Assembly (NCBI GenBank): GCA_030065235.1
Contig: JASJDC010000002.1
Span: 210,001-274,000 of the forward strand
Source of the DNA: Alphaproteobacteria bacterium
GTDB lineage: Bacteria; Pseudomonadota; Alphaproteobacteria; UBA8366; Aestuariispiraceae
Direction of reading: 5' to 3'
DNA: 64,000 bases
In this document: positions 8,784 to 17,660 of the stretch, piece after piece
How the letters are laid out: each line of letters begins with the position of its first letter
Numbering within the stretch: position 1 is the stretch's first letter
The notes under the pieces: generated by a model
Seen by the model: only the letters and a program-made list of their open reading frames with translations
What the model was told of the DNA's origin: nothing
Database searches by the model: none
Program-made: the position numbers and the translations under genes

Positions 8784-9754
8784 ATGACGCCAGAAGTCGC
8801 AACCCCCAGTGCAAGCCGAAAGGGAGGACGCAGGAAGGTCCGCGCCGAAGGCACGGAAAAGCCCAGCCTCTATGACGAGGTCACGGGCCGCATCATCGCC
8901 GAGCTTGAGAAAGGCCGCGCGCCTTGGGTTCAGCCATGGGGTACGCCCGGCGCGGAAGCCGGGCTTGGCCTGCCAAAGAACGCGTTGACGGGGCGCAGCT
9001 ATTCGGGCGTCAACATCCTGATCCTGTGGCGCCAAGTCGTGCGCGCGGGCTTCGCCGCGCAAACATGGCTCACCTATCGCCAAGCCCAGGAGATGGCGGG
9101 CATGTCTTGAAGGGCGAGCGTGGCGTCACCGCCTGCCACGCGGACACGTTCATTCCGAAAACCGAGCGCGAGCGCGCCGCGCGGGATGGCGACGAGCCGG
9201 GCCGCGTCCCGTTCTTGAAGCGCTTCACCCTGTTCAATGTCGAGCAATGCGAGGGCCTCCCGGAAGACGCGTACAAGAGCACGGCTCCCTTGCCGGAAGC
9301 GGAGATCATTCCGCAGGCCGAACACCTCATCGAGGCCACCAACGCGGATTTCCGGGTCGGTGGCGCCAAGGCGTTTTACGTGCCCTCCGAGGACTTCATC
9401 CGGGTGCCACCGCAACCCGCCTTCTTCGAGCAGATTAACTACTACCGCACTTGCTTCCACGAGCTGACGCACTGGACCGGCCACAAGGACCGGCTCGCCC
9501 GCGACCTGTCGCATTCTTTCGGGTCAAAGTCCTACGCCCGCGAGGAATTGGTGGCGGAGATGGCGAGCGCCTTTGTCTGCACGAGCCTCTCCATCACGCC
9601 GACCGTGCGGCACACGGACTATATCGGGTCTTGGCTTGAAGTTCTGAGAGAGGACAACCGGGCCATCTTCCGCGCGGCGAGCCAAGCCTCGAAAGCCGCC
9701 GACTTCATCCTCGCCTTTCAGTACTCCGAGACGGCGGCGGAGGCGGTGGCATGA
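8784..9754 (+). pseudogene. ardC: Antirestriction protein ArdC, broken by a frameshift
   Basis: The first 105 codons (YDEVTGRIIAELEKGRAPWVQPW, then WLTYRQAQEM) match the ArdC N-terminal ssDNA-binding domain. The frame then ends in TGA at 9108. The remainder continues in the next frame from about 9098 (GGHVLKGERGVTACHADTF) through the metallopeptidase-like domain with the zinc motif HELTHWTGH (about 9460). A single missing G in ATGGCGGGCATG explains the break. The product would have opposed host restriction during transfer. A sequencing error cannot be excluded. Confidence 0.85.
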
Positions 9755-10014
9755 CGAACCGCCCGGAACTCCCCACCGAGACGACACCGGAAGGCGAGCA
9801 GATCGTCGCGCCCGGCGTGAAGCCGATCACGCTCAAGGACCGGCTCACGCTTCGCGCTGACCAGCCCATGGCCCCGAAGCGCAACCCGAACGCCGAACAG
9901 AAGCCCTGTGACCTCGGCCTGTTCGATATGGACGCCCGCCGCCAGATCGACCTGGCCGACTTTCTTCGCGCTGCATCGGGCGGCGCTCACCACCCAGCCA
10001 AACCAAAGGAGTAG
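9751..10014 (+). CDS. Small hypothetical protein downstream of ardC
   Basis: 87 residues, hydrophilic and Pro-rich with no membrane segment. The C-terminal half has a DLGLFDMDARRQIDLADFLR motif. It overlaps the end of ardC by 4 nt and precedes the parB-like gene by 5 nt, so it is part of the same transcript. I recognise no family. Confidence 0.65.
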   Translation: MTNRPELPTETTPEGEQIVAPGVKPITLKDRLTLRADQPMAPKRNPNAEQKPCDLGLFDMDARRQIDLADFLRAASGGAHHPAKPKE

Positions 10015-10019
10015 AAACC

Positions 10020-11741
10020 ATGCAACTCCAACACATTGAACTCGGCAAGCTGAAAGACGCCACCGTCAACATGCGCCACGCCAAGGCCGCGCCGGACGTC
10101 TCCGACATCTTGCCCAGCGTTAAGGCGCGCGGCGTCCTCATGCCGATATTGGTGCGGCCCAATGGCGACGGCGAAAGCTTCGAGATCGTCGCCGGGCGGC
10201 GGCGCTACTTCGCGGCCAAGTCTATCGTTGACGATGGCGGCGCGGTCGAGCCGCTGCCCTGCGCCGTCATGGAGCCGGGCGACGACGCGGCGGCGCTCGA
10301 AGCGTCGTTGATTGAAAACCTTGCCCGGCTCGACCCGGACGAAATGACGCAATACGAGACGTTTGTGCGCCTGCGAAAGTCCGGGAAGTCGGTCGCAGAT
10401 ATCGCGGCGACCTTCGGCACCACCGATTTGATGGTGAAGCGCCGCCTCGCTTTAGGTGAGCTTCTGCCCAAGATCAGGGAGGCCTACCGCAACGAGGATA
10501 TCGACGCTGAGACCGTCCGCCATCTGACCATGGCCACCAAGCGCCAGCAGCGCGACTGGCTCAAGCTGTTCAGTGACCCGGATGAATACGCGCCGCGCGG
10601 CTGGCAGTTGAAGCAATGGCTGTTCGGCGGCCAGCAGATTTCGACGGAAATCGCACTGTTCCCGCTCGACGCTTACAAGGGCCAGACCGTCACCGACCTG
10701 TTCGGGGAGAAGGGATACTTCGCGGACGCGGACCAGTTCTGGACTTTGCAGAATGCCGCCATAGCGGCGAAGCGCGATGCGCTCTTGGAGAACGGCTGGA
10801 CCGAGGTCGACATCCTGGAAACCGGTCAGCGCTTTCATTCATGGGACCATGAAAAGACGCCTAAGAAGGACGGCGGACGCGTCTACATCACCGTGTCACA
10901 TGGCGGCGAGGTCGAGGTCCATGAGGGCTGGCTCACGGGGAAGGAAGCGAAAGCCAAGCGCCGTTCCAAGGTGTCGAAGGACGATCCGGCCACGGACGGC
11001 AAGCCGATCCGACCCGAATTGACCAACCCGGCGCAGAACTACATCGAACTGCACCGCCACGCTGCCGTGCGACATGCCATGCTCAGCCATCCGGGCGTTG
11101 CCCTACGGCTGATGGTGGCCCACGCCATCGGCGGCTCGGCGCTCTGGCGCACCGAGGCCGATCCGCAGGCCGCGCGCAAGGAGGAAACCGCCGAGAGCGT
11201 CGCGAAATCGAAGGCAGAGACGGCGCTGGCCGAGGAACGCAAGGAAGTTTTGGAGCTGCTCGGATTGCCCGTCCACGGCCATTCCGTCGTCCGCTCGAAC
11301 GGCGACGATTATCGAGTCGTCGAGTTATTCGCGGCGCTTTTGAAACTCTCCGACGATGACGTGATGCGGGTGCTCGCTGTCGTCATGGCCGAAACCTTGG
11401 AGGCCGGAACCGCCGTTATTGAGGCGCTCGGAACACATCTCAAGCTGGATATGAGCGATCATTGGCAGGCGGACGACGCCTTCTTCGACCTTCTCCGCAA
11501 TAAGGCCGCGGTCAACGCCATGCTTCGCCATATCGGCGGGAAGGCCGTCGCCGACGCCAATGTCAGCGCCACCACCAAGGTCCAGAAGAAGATCGTCCGC
11601 GACTTGATCACTGGGGACGGCCGGAAGAAAGCCGAAGGATGGCTGCCGCGCTATATGGAGTTCCCCTTCAAGGCCTACACGAAAGCAGGCGGCGGGCGGC
11701 TCACGGAAAACACGGCCCGCATCAAATCGCTCGTTTCCTGA
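10020..11741 (+). CDS. ParB/RepB/Spo0J-family protein
   Basis: 573 residues, ATG with AAAGGAG upstream. The N-terminal ParB domain shows ILVRPNG..FEIVAGRRRYFAA (about 43-66) and the ENLARLDPDEMTQYETF box (about 100-115). A helix-turn-helix (SVADIAATFGTTDLMVKRRL, about 124-143) follows. The 400-residue C-terminal half is of unknown fold and is much longer than in chromosomal ParB. No parA lies next to it, so a role in regulation or CTP-dependent DNA binding within the element is as likely as partition. Confidence 0.85.
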   Translation: MQLQHIELGKLKDATVNMRHAKAAPDVSDILPSVKARGVLMPILVRPNGDGESFEIVAGRRRYFAAKSIVDDGGAVEPLPCAVMEPGDDAAALEASLIENLARLDPDEMTQYETFVRLRKSGKSVADIAATFGTTDLMVKRRLALGELLPKIREAYRNEDIDAETVRHLTMATKRQQRDWLKLFSDPDEYAPRGWQLKQWLFGGQQISTEIALFPLDAYKGQTVTDLFGEKGYFADADQFWTLQNAAIAAKRDALLENGWTEVDILETGQRFHSWDHEKTPKKDGGRVYITVSHGGEVEVHEGWLTGKEAKAKRRSKVSKDDPATDGKPIRPELTNPAQNYIELHRHAAVRHAMLSHPGVALRLMVAHAIGGSALWRTEADPQAARKEETAESVAKSKAETALAEERKEVLELLGLPVHGHSVVRSNGDDYRVVELFAALLKLSDDDVMRVLAVVMAETLEAGTAVIEALGTHLKLDMSDHWQADDAFFDLLRNKAAVNAMLRHIGGKAVADANVSATTKVQKKIVRDLITGDGRKKAEGWLPRYMEFPFKAYTKAGGGRLTENTARIKSLVS

Positions 11742-12456
11742 AACCGTCGGCGGAAGGCGGGAGCGACCCTCTCACCCGAACGGGAGGGCCGCGAGCGCTT
11801 TCCCCCGCTCAATCACTGCCAGCAAGACCGCCTGCGCCGGATGGCGGGGGGCGTTGTCGCGCGCTTCCGCGCGCGGATTGGCGAACCACCAAGCCAACCG
11901 GATTCTCCTGCCCGGCAGCGCTCGGATGAGCCGGTTCTGTTCGCGTGGTGAGCTTCGGGAGCGGAGAAAGTCATCGACACTGAGGCATCTTGCTGGCGCT
12001 CGCCGATGGGTTCGGACTGTCCTCCTCCGCGCTCCCTCTTTGTACCGATCATCTCGTCAGGCGTTCGTTCCCTCGCCTATACAGTCGGGCATGGATGCGG
12101 CTGCGCTGATGCTCCCAAATCTTCGAGTGCGAGTCCCTTCCACCGGTCATCTTGCGTCAAGAACATCCGCGCCGCCTGTGCCATCGCGTCTCCTGATCCA
12201 TGACCGGCGAAACGCCCATTCGCCTGCTTCTGCTTGATGGACCTATGGCGAACGGCGACCGCCTGAAACCGGCGTTTCGCACTTTTTTCCCCGCCGCTGA
12301 GCGGCTTCCTCGCGCCCGCTTCGCTCTAAAAAAGTGCGCTCCGCCGGTCCTCCGCTGCGCTTTGGCCTGACGGTTCATGCGGTCCCCGCCCGCCATGGAC
12401 GGTCCCGCGTCAGCAGGGCGATGGGCGCCCCGCGACAGCCAACAGGAGATAGAACG
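11742..12456. other. Long non-coding interval inside the element
   Basis: 715 bases without a convincing gene. The only short ORFs are low-complexity frames. It contains a dispersed-repeat copy at 12221-12354 and the ribosome-binding site of the DUF736 gene (CAGGAGATAG). A minus-strand stretch near 12100-12190 reads weakly like a short peptide (MFLTQDDRWKGLALEDLG), but I cannot support a gene. Confidence 0.4.
12221..12354 (+). repeat. Dispersed repeat, copy 1
   Basis: About 130 bp similar to 44992-45114, with shared blocks CTGCTTCTGCTTGATGGACC and CCTATGGCGAACGG at the left and AAAAAAGTGCGC then CCGCCGGTCCTCCG at the right. Internally GCACTTTTTT and AAAAAAGTGC form an inverted repeat, so the RNA would fold into a hairpin. 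One copy lies inside the conjugative element and one outside it. Confidence 0.8.
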
Positions 12457-12786
12457 ATGGCACAGGCACTTGGATATGTGACGAAGAACGAGACCGGCGG
12501 ATACGAAGGCACGCTCGCGACGATGAGCCTCAAGAAGCGCATCCGCATCCTGCCCAACGCGGCGAAGGAGACCGACGCCCAGCCGGACTTCCGGGTCTAC
12601 ACGGAGGATCGTGTGGAGATCGGCGGCGGCTGGAACCGGATCGGCAAGAACAGCGGCAACGCCTACCTTTCGCTGACCTTCTCTGCTCCCGAGTTCGGCC
12701 CGAGTAAGATCTACGCCAATCTCGGCCGCGCCGCCGGACAGGATGACGATCGTGTCATGGCGATCCTCTGGAACCCGGGCAGCTAA
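12457..12786 (+). CDS. DUF736 family protein (first copy)
   Basis: 109 residues, ATG with AGGAGATAG upstream. The DUF736 pattern is clear: an N-terminal GYVTKNETGGYEGTL, PDFRVYTEDRVEIGGGWNRIG in the middle, YLSLTFSAPEFGPSKIYANL, and a terminal ILWNP. DUF736 proteins are single-domain beta-rich proteins of unknown function nearly confined to conjugative elements. A second, diverged copy closes the trb operon at 33631-33963. Confidence 0.9.
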   Translation: MAQALGYVTKNETGGYEGTLATMSLKKRIRILPNAAKETDAQPDFRVYTEDRVEIGGGWNRIGKNSGNAYLSLTFSAPEFGPSKIYANLGRAAGQDDDRVMAILWNPGS

Positions 12787-12798
12787 CGCGGATCATTC

Positions 12799-12828
12799 GC
12801 CCCGCGCCTTCGGGCGCGGGGTCTCTTT
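12799..12828 (+). terminator. Terminator after the first DUF736 gene
   Basis: Stem CCCCGCGCC/GGCGCGGGG with a TTCG tetraloop, followed by TCTCTTTT. It is a strong rho-independent signal and separates DUF736 from the downstream traF-relaxase operon. Confidence 0.85.
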
Positions 12829-13001
12829 TCAGTGATTGGTTGGATGACGGGCGCCGACAGCTTGCTCAAACTGGACTGATGAACCTTGAAAATATGAGAA
12901 CAAAAAACGAACATTAGGATCACGATCCAAAATAGGCAAGCCCGAGGTTCATACAGGCATGAGGGGTCGAAACTGAGCCAAGAGGGCGAAGGAGCACGAC
13001 T

Positions 13002-13217
13002 ATGGCAAGTGATCAAAGCAATGCGTTTGTCGGCCCATTCCTGACCACACTCGAAGCCGCCGATTTTCTGAAACTGAAACCCAACACGCTCGAGAAGATG
13101 CGCGTCTACGGAGGCGGCCCGCAATACCGAAAGCATGGGCGCCATGTGCGGTACCACATCGAGGATCTGACGGCTTGGTCAGACATGCGGAAGAAAGACT
13201 CGACCTCCGATGACTGA
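13002..13217 (+). CDS. Helix-turn-helix (excisionase/AlpA-like) DNA-binding protein
   Basis: 71 residues with a GAAGGAGC ribosome-binding site. Nearly all of it is one MerR-like HTH domain (FLTTLEAADFLKLKPNTLEKM, then YRKHGRHVRYHIEDLTAWSD), the HTH_17 type used by excisionases and AlpA-like regulators. In conjugative elements it sits just ahead of DUF2840-traF, where it probably controls the transfer operon. The stop overlaps the next start by 8 nt. Confidence 0.85.
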   Translation: MASDQSNAFVGPFLTTLEAADFLKLKPNTLEKMRVYGGGPQYRKHGRHVRYHIEDLTAWSDMRKKDSTSDD

Positions 13218-13677
13218 GCGGTTCACGCGGGTCGAGATCGTATTTTACCCGGAACACCTGAACCACTGGCTGCGTTTCGGCGCGCCTGACGAGCAGCATG
13301 ATCTTGACCGGCGACGGTCACTTGCCTTGTTCAATCCGGGCAGTGTGTTCGGTTACGTACGTTGGCGGGCGAATGAGTATGGAACCCAGGATTGGCGGTT
13401 CCTAGTGATCCAATCCGCCGAACCATCGCGATTTCTGAGCCGTGTTGAGGGCGTCTATCCTGGCGGTGAAGTCCTTCTGCTTGCGGTCGGAAACACGAAG
13501 GTCAAGCGTACGCTCTCGGTCGTGGACGCGCTCGAAGACGCAGGTTTTGACCCTGCCGATGCATCGCCCGACTATTATCGCCACGTCCATAATCGGATCA
13601 CGGTGGGGCAGCCGGTCCGGCCCTACACGGATCAGCAGCACACCGCTCACATGGCCGCGCAACGGGTCACGTCATGA
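13210..13677 (+). CDS. DUF2840 family protein
   Basis: 155 residues. FTRVEIVFYPEHLNHWLRFG, the FGYVRWRANEYGTQDWR block and the late SPDYYRHVHNRITVG match DUF2840, a family found almost only between an HTH gene and traF in alphaproteobacterial conjugative elements. The function is unknown. It overlaps the genes on both sides, so its product is made together with TraF. Confidence 0.85.
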   Translation: MTERFTRVEIVFYPEHLNHWLRFGAPDEQHDLDRRRSLALFNPGSVFGYVRWRANEYGTQDWRFLVIQSAEPSRFLSRVEGVYPGGEVLLLAVGNTKVKRTLSVVDALEDAGFDPADASPDYYRHVHNRITVGQPVRPYTDQQHTAHMAAQRVTS

Positions 13678-14189
13678 AGCGTGCAACTCTGCTCATGACG
13701 GCTGTCCCCGTCCTGGCTTTGGGGATTGCGTCGGTGGTCAGTCTGCCGAAAAAGCTGGTCTACAACGCCTCGGAAAGCACGCCGGTCGGCTTCTATTGGC
13801 TCGATCATCGTCCGGTTGAGCGCGGCGACTATGCGCTGGTTCGCGTACCCGAACGTGTCCGACGTCTCGTCGCAGAGCGTGGCTATTTGCCGCTCGATAT
13901 CCCGCTGATCAAGCGCGTTGCGGCTGCATCGGGCGACGAAATCTGCCGTCAAAGCGATGAAATACTCATCAATGGACACCGCATCGCGACGGCTCGGAGA
14001 GTGGACGGATCAGGTCGCTCGATGCCTGTTTGGCGTGGCTGCCAGACGCTCGACGAGCGCCGCATCTTCTTGCTTCAGGACCATCCGCAGTCCTTTGACG
14101 GACGCTATTTCGGGCCCGTTGATCGGCGTCTGATCATCGGCCGTTTGACGCGTTTGCACCCGCCCTGGCGGAAAAACGATCCAAGCTGA
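13674..14189 (+). CDS. traF: TraF-type S26 signal peptidase
   Basis: 171 residues. One N-terminal membrane segment (about 5-25) is followed by the S26 catalytic serine motif NASESTPVGFYW (Ser about 35) and the lysine motif IPLIKRVAA (Lys about 80). TraF matures pilin-type proteins; in RP4 it cyclises the TrbC pilin after its C-terminus is removed. The likely substrate is the TrbC encoded at 24494. The start overlaps DUF2840 by 4 nt. Confidence 0.9.
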   Translation: MKRATLLMTAVPVLALGIASVVSLPKKLVYNASESTPVGFYWLDHRPVERGDYALVRVPERVRRLVAERGYLPLDIPLIKRVAAASGDEICRQSDEILINGHRIATARRVDGSGRSMPVWRGCQTLDERRIFLLQDHPQSFDGRYFGPVDRRLIIGRLTRLHPPWRKNDPS

Positions 14190-14429
14190 TCCAGTGTCAA
14201 GAAGGATTGAGAGCGGAAGAGGCGACTGAGGCAACGGAGGGCAAGATAAAAGGTGATGGTGCAAAGCGGCGCTTTTCCCTGTCTGCACATCGGGTTGGCC
14301 TGCACATGCGGCCGCGCCCCATGTGCAGGCGTTCAGCGCTAAAGCGCTGTTTGGAAATGCATATTGTTGGTGCAGAGACGATTACCGCGTTTGCAGTCGG
14401 CCATGCTGCGCTTATCTGCATGAGCGACC
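14190..14429. other. Short intergenic region with candidate oriT
   Basis: 240 bases between traF and the relaxase gene, holding a perfect 10-bp inverted repeat (see separate entry) and a smaller AGCGCTAAAGCGCT palindrome near 14335-14348. No ORF is supported. Confidence 0.5.
14299..14329. promoter_or_regulatory. Candidate oriT inverted repeat
   Basis: CCTGCACATG (14299-14308) and CATGTGCAGG (14320-14329) are perfect reverse complements separated by 11 bp, about 100 bp upstream of the relaxase start. Relaxases usually nick next to such a repeat near their own gene. No nic consensus is recognised, so the call rests on position and symmetry. Confidence 0.4.
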
Positions 14430-16421
14430 ATGGCTGACGATAACGAGGATATCTTCAAGCCGAAGCTCGGACGCATCCGCAGCCTCGATGGGCGCCGCGC
14501 CAAGAGCTACTTGAACCAAGTCCTCCATCAGGTCTCTGCAGCCGGCAAGTCCAGCTTCGGTATAGTACGACCGTCGCGACGCTTTTCCGGCAATCGGATC
14601 GGGCGCGGCGGCGGTGCGATGCGTCAGCGGCGGGCGGGACACCGTTTCGGACCGTCGTCGCGCCGTGTCGTCATCAAGACGCGGATCGTCAAGTTCAAGG
14701 GAGGCGGTGTCGCTGCGGCCCGCGCGCATCTGCGCTACATTCAGCGCGACGGCGTCTCGAAGGATAACGAGCCAGGCCGGCTCTACGATGCGGCGAACGA
14801 CGAGGCCGACGGCAAGGCTTTCCTCGAACGCAGCGAGGGCGACCGGCATCAATTCCGTTTCATCGTCTCACCGGAGGACGCAACCGAGCTCGCCGACTTG
14901 AAACCCTTCGTCCGCGATCTGATAGGCGCGATGGAAAAGGACCTCGGCACACGGCTAGATTGGGTCGCGGTCGACCACTTCAACACCGAGCATCCCCACA
15001 CCCATATCGTTCTGCGCGGTAGGGACGAACTTGGGAAGGATCTGGTGATCGCGCGTGATTATGTCGCCCACGGCATGCGGCAGCAGGCGAGTGAGTTGCT
15101 GACTCTGGAGCTGGGGCCGCAGACAGAACAGGAGTTGCGCCGCAAGCTGGAGCGCCAGGTCGAGCAAGATCGCTTCACCGATCTCGATCGCGGATTGCTG
15201 CGCGAGGCCGGCGACGGCGTCCTCGATTTCCGACACGCCCCGCAGGGCGATGACGCGCGCTTCCGGCGCGCCCTGCAGCTTGGGCGGCTGCGGGCGCTCG
15301 CCAAGCGCGGTCTCGCCGAAGAAACGGCGCCCGGTCAGTGGCGCCTGTCAGAACGATTGGAAGAAACATTGCGGCGGGCCGGCGAACGCGGCGACATCAT
15401 CAAAACCATGCACCGGGGCCTTGCCCGAGCCGGTCTCGACGTCGGCGCCGCCGACTATGCCGTCTACGATCCGTCCGACCCGCGTGCCCCGACCGTCGTT
15501 GGGCGGATCATCGACCGTGGGCTCCACGATGAGCTCAATGACGGCCATTACGTCATGATCGACGGCGCAGACGGTCGAGTTCATCACGTCACGCTCGATC
15601 CCAAGCAGGACATGGACGACTTGCCGATGGCCGCCGTCGTCGAGGTGCGCCCCGCGGCAGCCGGGCTCAAGCCTGCGGACCGGATCATCGCGGAGGTGGC
15701 GCGGGCCAATGGCGGGCTCTATTCGACCGACGCGCACCATGCTGCCGATCCGCAGGCCTCGGATGCCTATGTCCAAGCTCATGTGCGACGGTTGGAGGCG
15801 CTGCGCCGGGCGAACATCGCGCGGCGTTTTCCAGACGGGTCGTGGGATGTGCCCGACGACTTCGAAGACCGTGTAGAAGCGCTCGCCAGCAAGAAGGCGC
15901 GTTTTCCCGGGAGCGTCACTGCGCTGTCATTCCTGTCCCTTGAGGCTCAAGTCAAAGCCGACGGCGCGACATGGCTCGACATCCAGCTTGTCGCCAAAGA
16001 GCCGATGCCACTACGCGGCGAGCGATTCGGCGCGGCAGCCGCGGAGGCGCTGCATCAGCGTGAAGAGCAATTGATTGCGCAGGGTCTCGCCAAGCGCGAC
16101 GGGCAGGCGGTTCGCTATCAGCGGAACCTGCTCAAGCTTCTCCGGCAACGGGAATTGGCGGCGGCGGGGGAGAAGCTCTCCAAGGAGATCGGGCTAAGCT
16201 TCGTGGAAACGCAGGACGGCGACCGTATCGAAGGCATCTATCGGCGGCCAGCGCAACTCGCCAGCGGCAAGTTCGCGATCATCGAAAAATCGAAAGAGTT
16301 CACGCTCGTCCCCTGGCGGCCGGTTCTCGAACGCCAGCGCGGCCAGAGGGTCGGTGGCGTGATGCGCGGGGCGACGGCGTCCTTCGATTTCGGCAAGAAG
16401 CGGGGAATCGGAATCAGCTGA
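14430..16421 (+). CDS. VirD2-like relaxase with DUF3363
   Basis: 663 residues. An N-terminal relaxase domain has LRYIQRDG (Tyr about 103, a candidate nucleophile) and the metal-binding three-histidine motif DHFNTEHPHTHIVLRG (His 188, 190, 192). A long DUF3363 region follows and the protein ends FDFGKKRGIGIS. It would nick oriT, stay bound to the 5' end and pilot the strand to the TraG coupling protein. The gene is complete, but a diverged copy of its last 31 codons lies 1.5 kb downstream, beyond the Fic gene. Confidence 0.92.
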   Translation: MADDNEDIFKPKLGRIRSLDGRRAKSYLNQVLHQVSAAGKSSFGIVRPSRRFSGNRIGRGGGAMRQRRAGHRFGPSSRRVVIKTRIVKFKGGGVAAARAHLRYIQRDGVSKDNEPGRLYDAANDEADGKAFLERSEGDRHQFRFIVSPEDATELADLKPFVRDLIGAMEKDLGTRLDWVAVDHFNTEHPHTHIVLRGRDELGKDLVIARDYVAHGMRQQASELLTLELGPQTEQELRRKLERQVEQDRFTDLDRGLLREAGDGVLDFRHAPQGDDARFRRALQLGRLRALAKRGLAEETAPGQWRLSERLEETLRRAGERGDIIKTMHRGLARAGLDVGAADYAVYDPSDPRAPTVVGRIIDRGLHDELNDGHYVMIDGADGRVHHVTLDPKQDMDDLPMAAVVEVRPAAAGLKPADRIIAEVARANGGLYSTDAHHAADPQASDAYVQAHVRRLEALRRANIARRFPDGSWDVPDDFEDRVEALASKKARFPGSVTALSFLSLEAQVKADGATWLDIQLVAKEPMPLRGERFGAAAAEALHQREEQLIAQGLAKRDGQAVRYQRNLLKLLRQRELAAAGEKLSKEIGLSFVETQDGDRIEGIYRRPAQLASGKFAIIEKSKEFTLVPWRPVLERQRGQRVGGVMRGATASFDFGKKRGIGIS

Positions 16422-16463
16422 TCGGCGCACATCGGGCGTCCCTGAGGCCGCGGCGCGTCCGCT

Positions 16464-17633
16464 TCAGCCGCGATCAAGTTCTGTCCCGATCCGGAGTTCA
16501 TCGATGTACCGTCCGTAGGCGAAGCTACGGTCGCGTTTCTTGCCGGTCGTTTCTATCAACACATCGGCGCCGATGAGGGATTCGATGGCGCGAGTCGCCG
16601 TCGGTTTGCTGGCGCCGATCAGGGGGATCGCCGAGGACACCGTTAGGATCGGATGATTGGGCAGTTGCTCGAACAGGCGCGCCGCCGAGACGGACGACGT
16701 ATCCTGTGCAAGCACCCGCGCGCGGTCCTCGCTCACGAGGGTGAAGAGCGCGCGGGCGGAGGCAACCGCCTCATCGGCGATGGTCGCGACACCGTCGAGG
16801 AAAAAATCCGTCCATCCTTCCCAGTCGCCGTCGATGCGTACGGCCGTCAGCCGGCGGAAATACTCCTCTCGATGTCGCTTGAAGAAGAGGCTGATATAGA
16901 GCAGCGGCGCTTTCAGGAGGCCCCAATGTTCCAGCAGCAGCGCGATCAAGAGCCGGCCGATCCGACCATTGCCGTCGAGATAGGGATGGATGCTCTCGAA
17001 CTGGACATGCGCCAGCCCGATGCGCACCAGCGCCGGCAGGTCATCAGAGCCATGCAGATACTGCTCCAGATCACCGAGCAGGTCCGGCACCGTAGGTGCC
17101 GGCGGGGGAACGAAGGCTGCGTTGCCGGGACGGCTGCCGCCAATCCAATTCTGGCTGCGCCTGACTTCGCCTGGCTGCTTTCCGGCGCCGCGGGCTCCAC
17201 GCAACAAGCGCCGGTGCGCCTCGTTTAGGAGCCGCATGGAGAGCGGCAGACCATCCGCGTTCTGAAGTTCGGCACGGGCATAGGTCAGCGCATCGAGATA
17301 GTTGCAGACCTCTTCAACATCCGTGTCTAGACGCTGCGCCGTCTCAGCTTCGAAGGCCAGAAGTTCGATCAGCGTCGCCTGGGTGCCTTCGATCTGCGAC
17401 GTGATCACCGCTTCCTTGCGGACGAAGGCGTAGATGAACCAGTCAAGCGACGGCACCATGTCGCCCGCCAAGTCGAGCCGCGCGAGGGCTTGTTCGGCCG
17501 CGCGTAGCCGCTCGCCGAGCCGACCGTCGAGCGTCATTGCCGGAGCGCGGGGCGGTAAAGGCAATGGTACGAAGGCCGACACCTCCTCGCCGCCGGCGAC
17601 CGTTTGCTGATATCTGCCTGTCTTGCGCGTCAT
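16464..17633 (-). CDS. Fic-domain AMP-transferase (Fic/DOC family)
   Basis: 389 residues from the ATG at 17633, chosen over 17660 because an AGGTGGG site precedes it. The catalytic motif HPYLDGNGRIGR matches HPFx(D/E)GNGRxxR. Upstream, SQIEGT fits the inhibitory-helix motif (S/T)xxxE(G/N), so the protein appears self-inhibited (class II). The C-terminal quarter looks like a winged helix (ILTVSSAIPLIGASKPTATRAIESL). Such proteins usually AMPylate a target protein. It is antisense to all its neighbours and lies between the relaxase and the relic of a relaxase 3' end, so it is cargo. Confidence 0.9.
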   Translation of the reverse strand: MTRKTGRYQQTVAGGEEVSAFVPLPLPPRAPAMTLDGRLGERLRAAEQALARLDLAGDMVPSLDWFIYAFVRKEAVITSQIEGTQATLIELLAFEAETAQRLDTDVEEVCNYLDALTYARAELQNADGLPLSMRLLNEAHRRLLRGARGAGKQPGEVRRSQNWIGGSRPGNAAFVPPPAPTVPDLLGDLEQYLHGSDDLPALVRIGLAHVQFESIHPYLDGNGRIGRLLIALLLEHWGLLKAPLLYISLFFKRHREEYFRRLTAVRIDGDWEGWTDFFLDGVATIADEAVASARALFTLVSEDRARVLAQDTSSVSAARLFEQLPNHPILTVSSAIPLIGASKPTATRAIESLIGADVLIETTGKKRDRSFAYGRYIDELRIGTELDRG

Positions 17634-17660
17634 GCCGCCCAACCCACCTGCGCCATCCAC

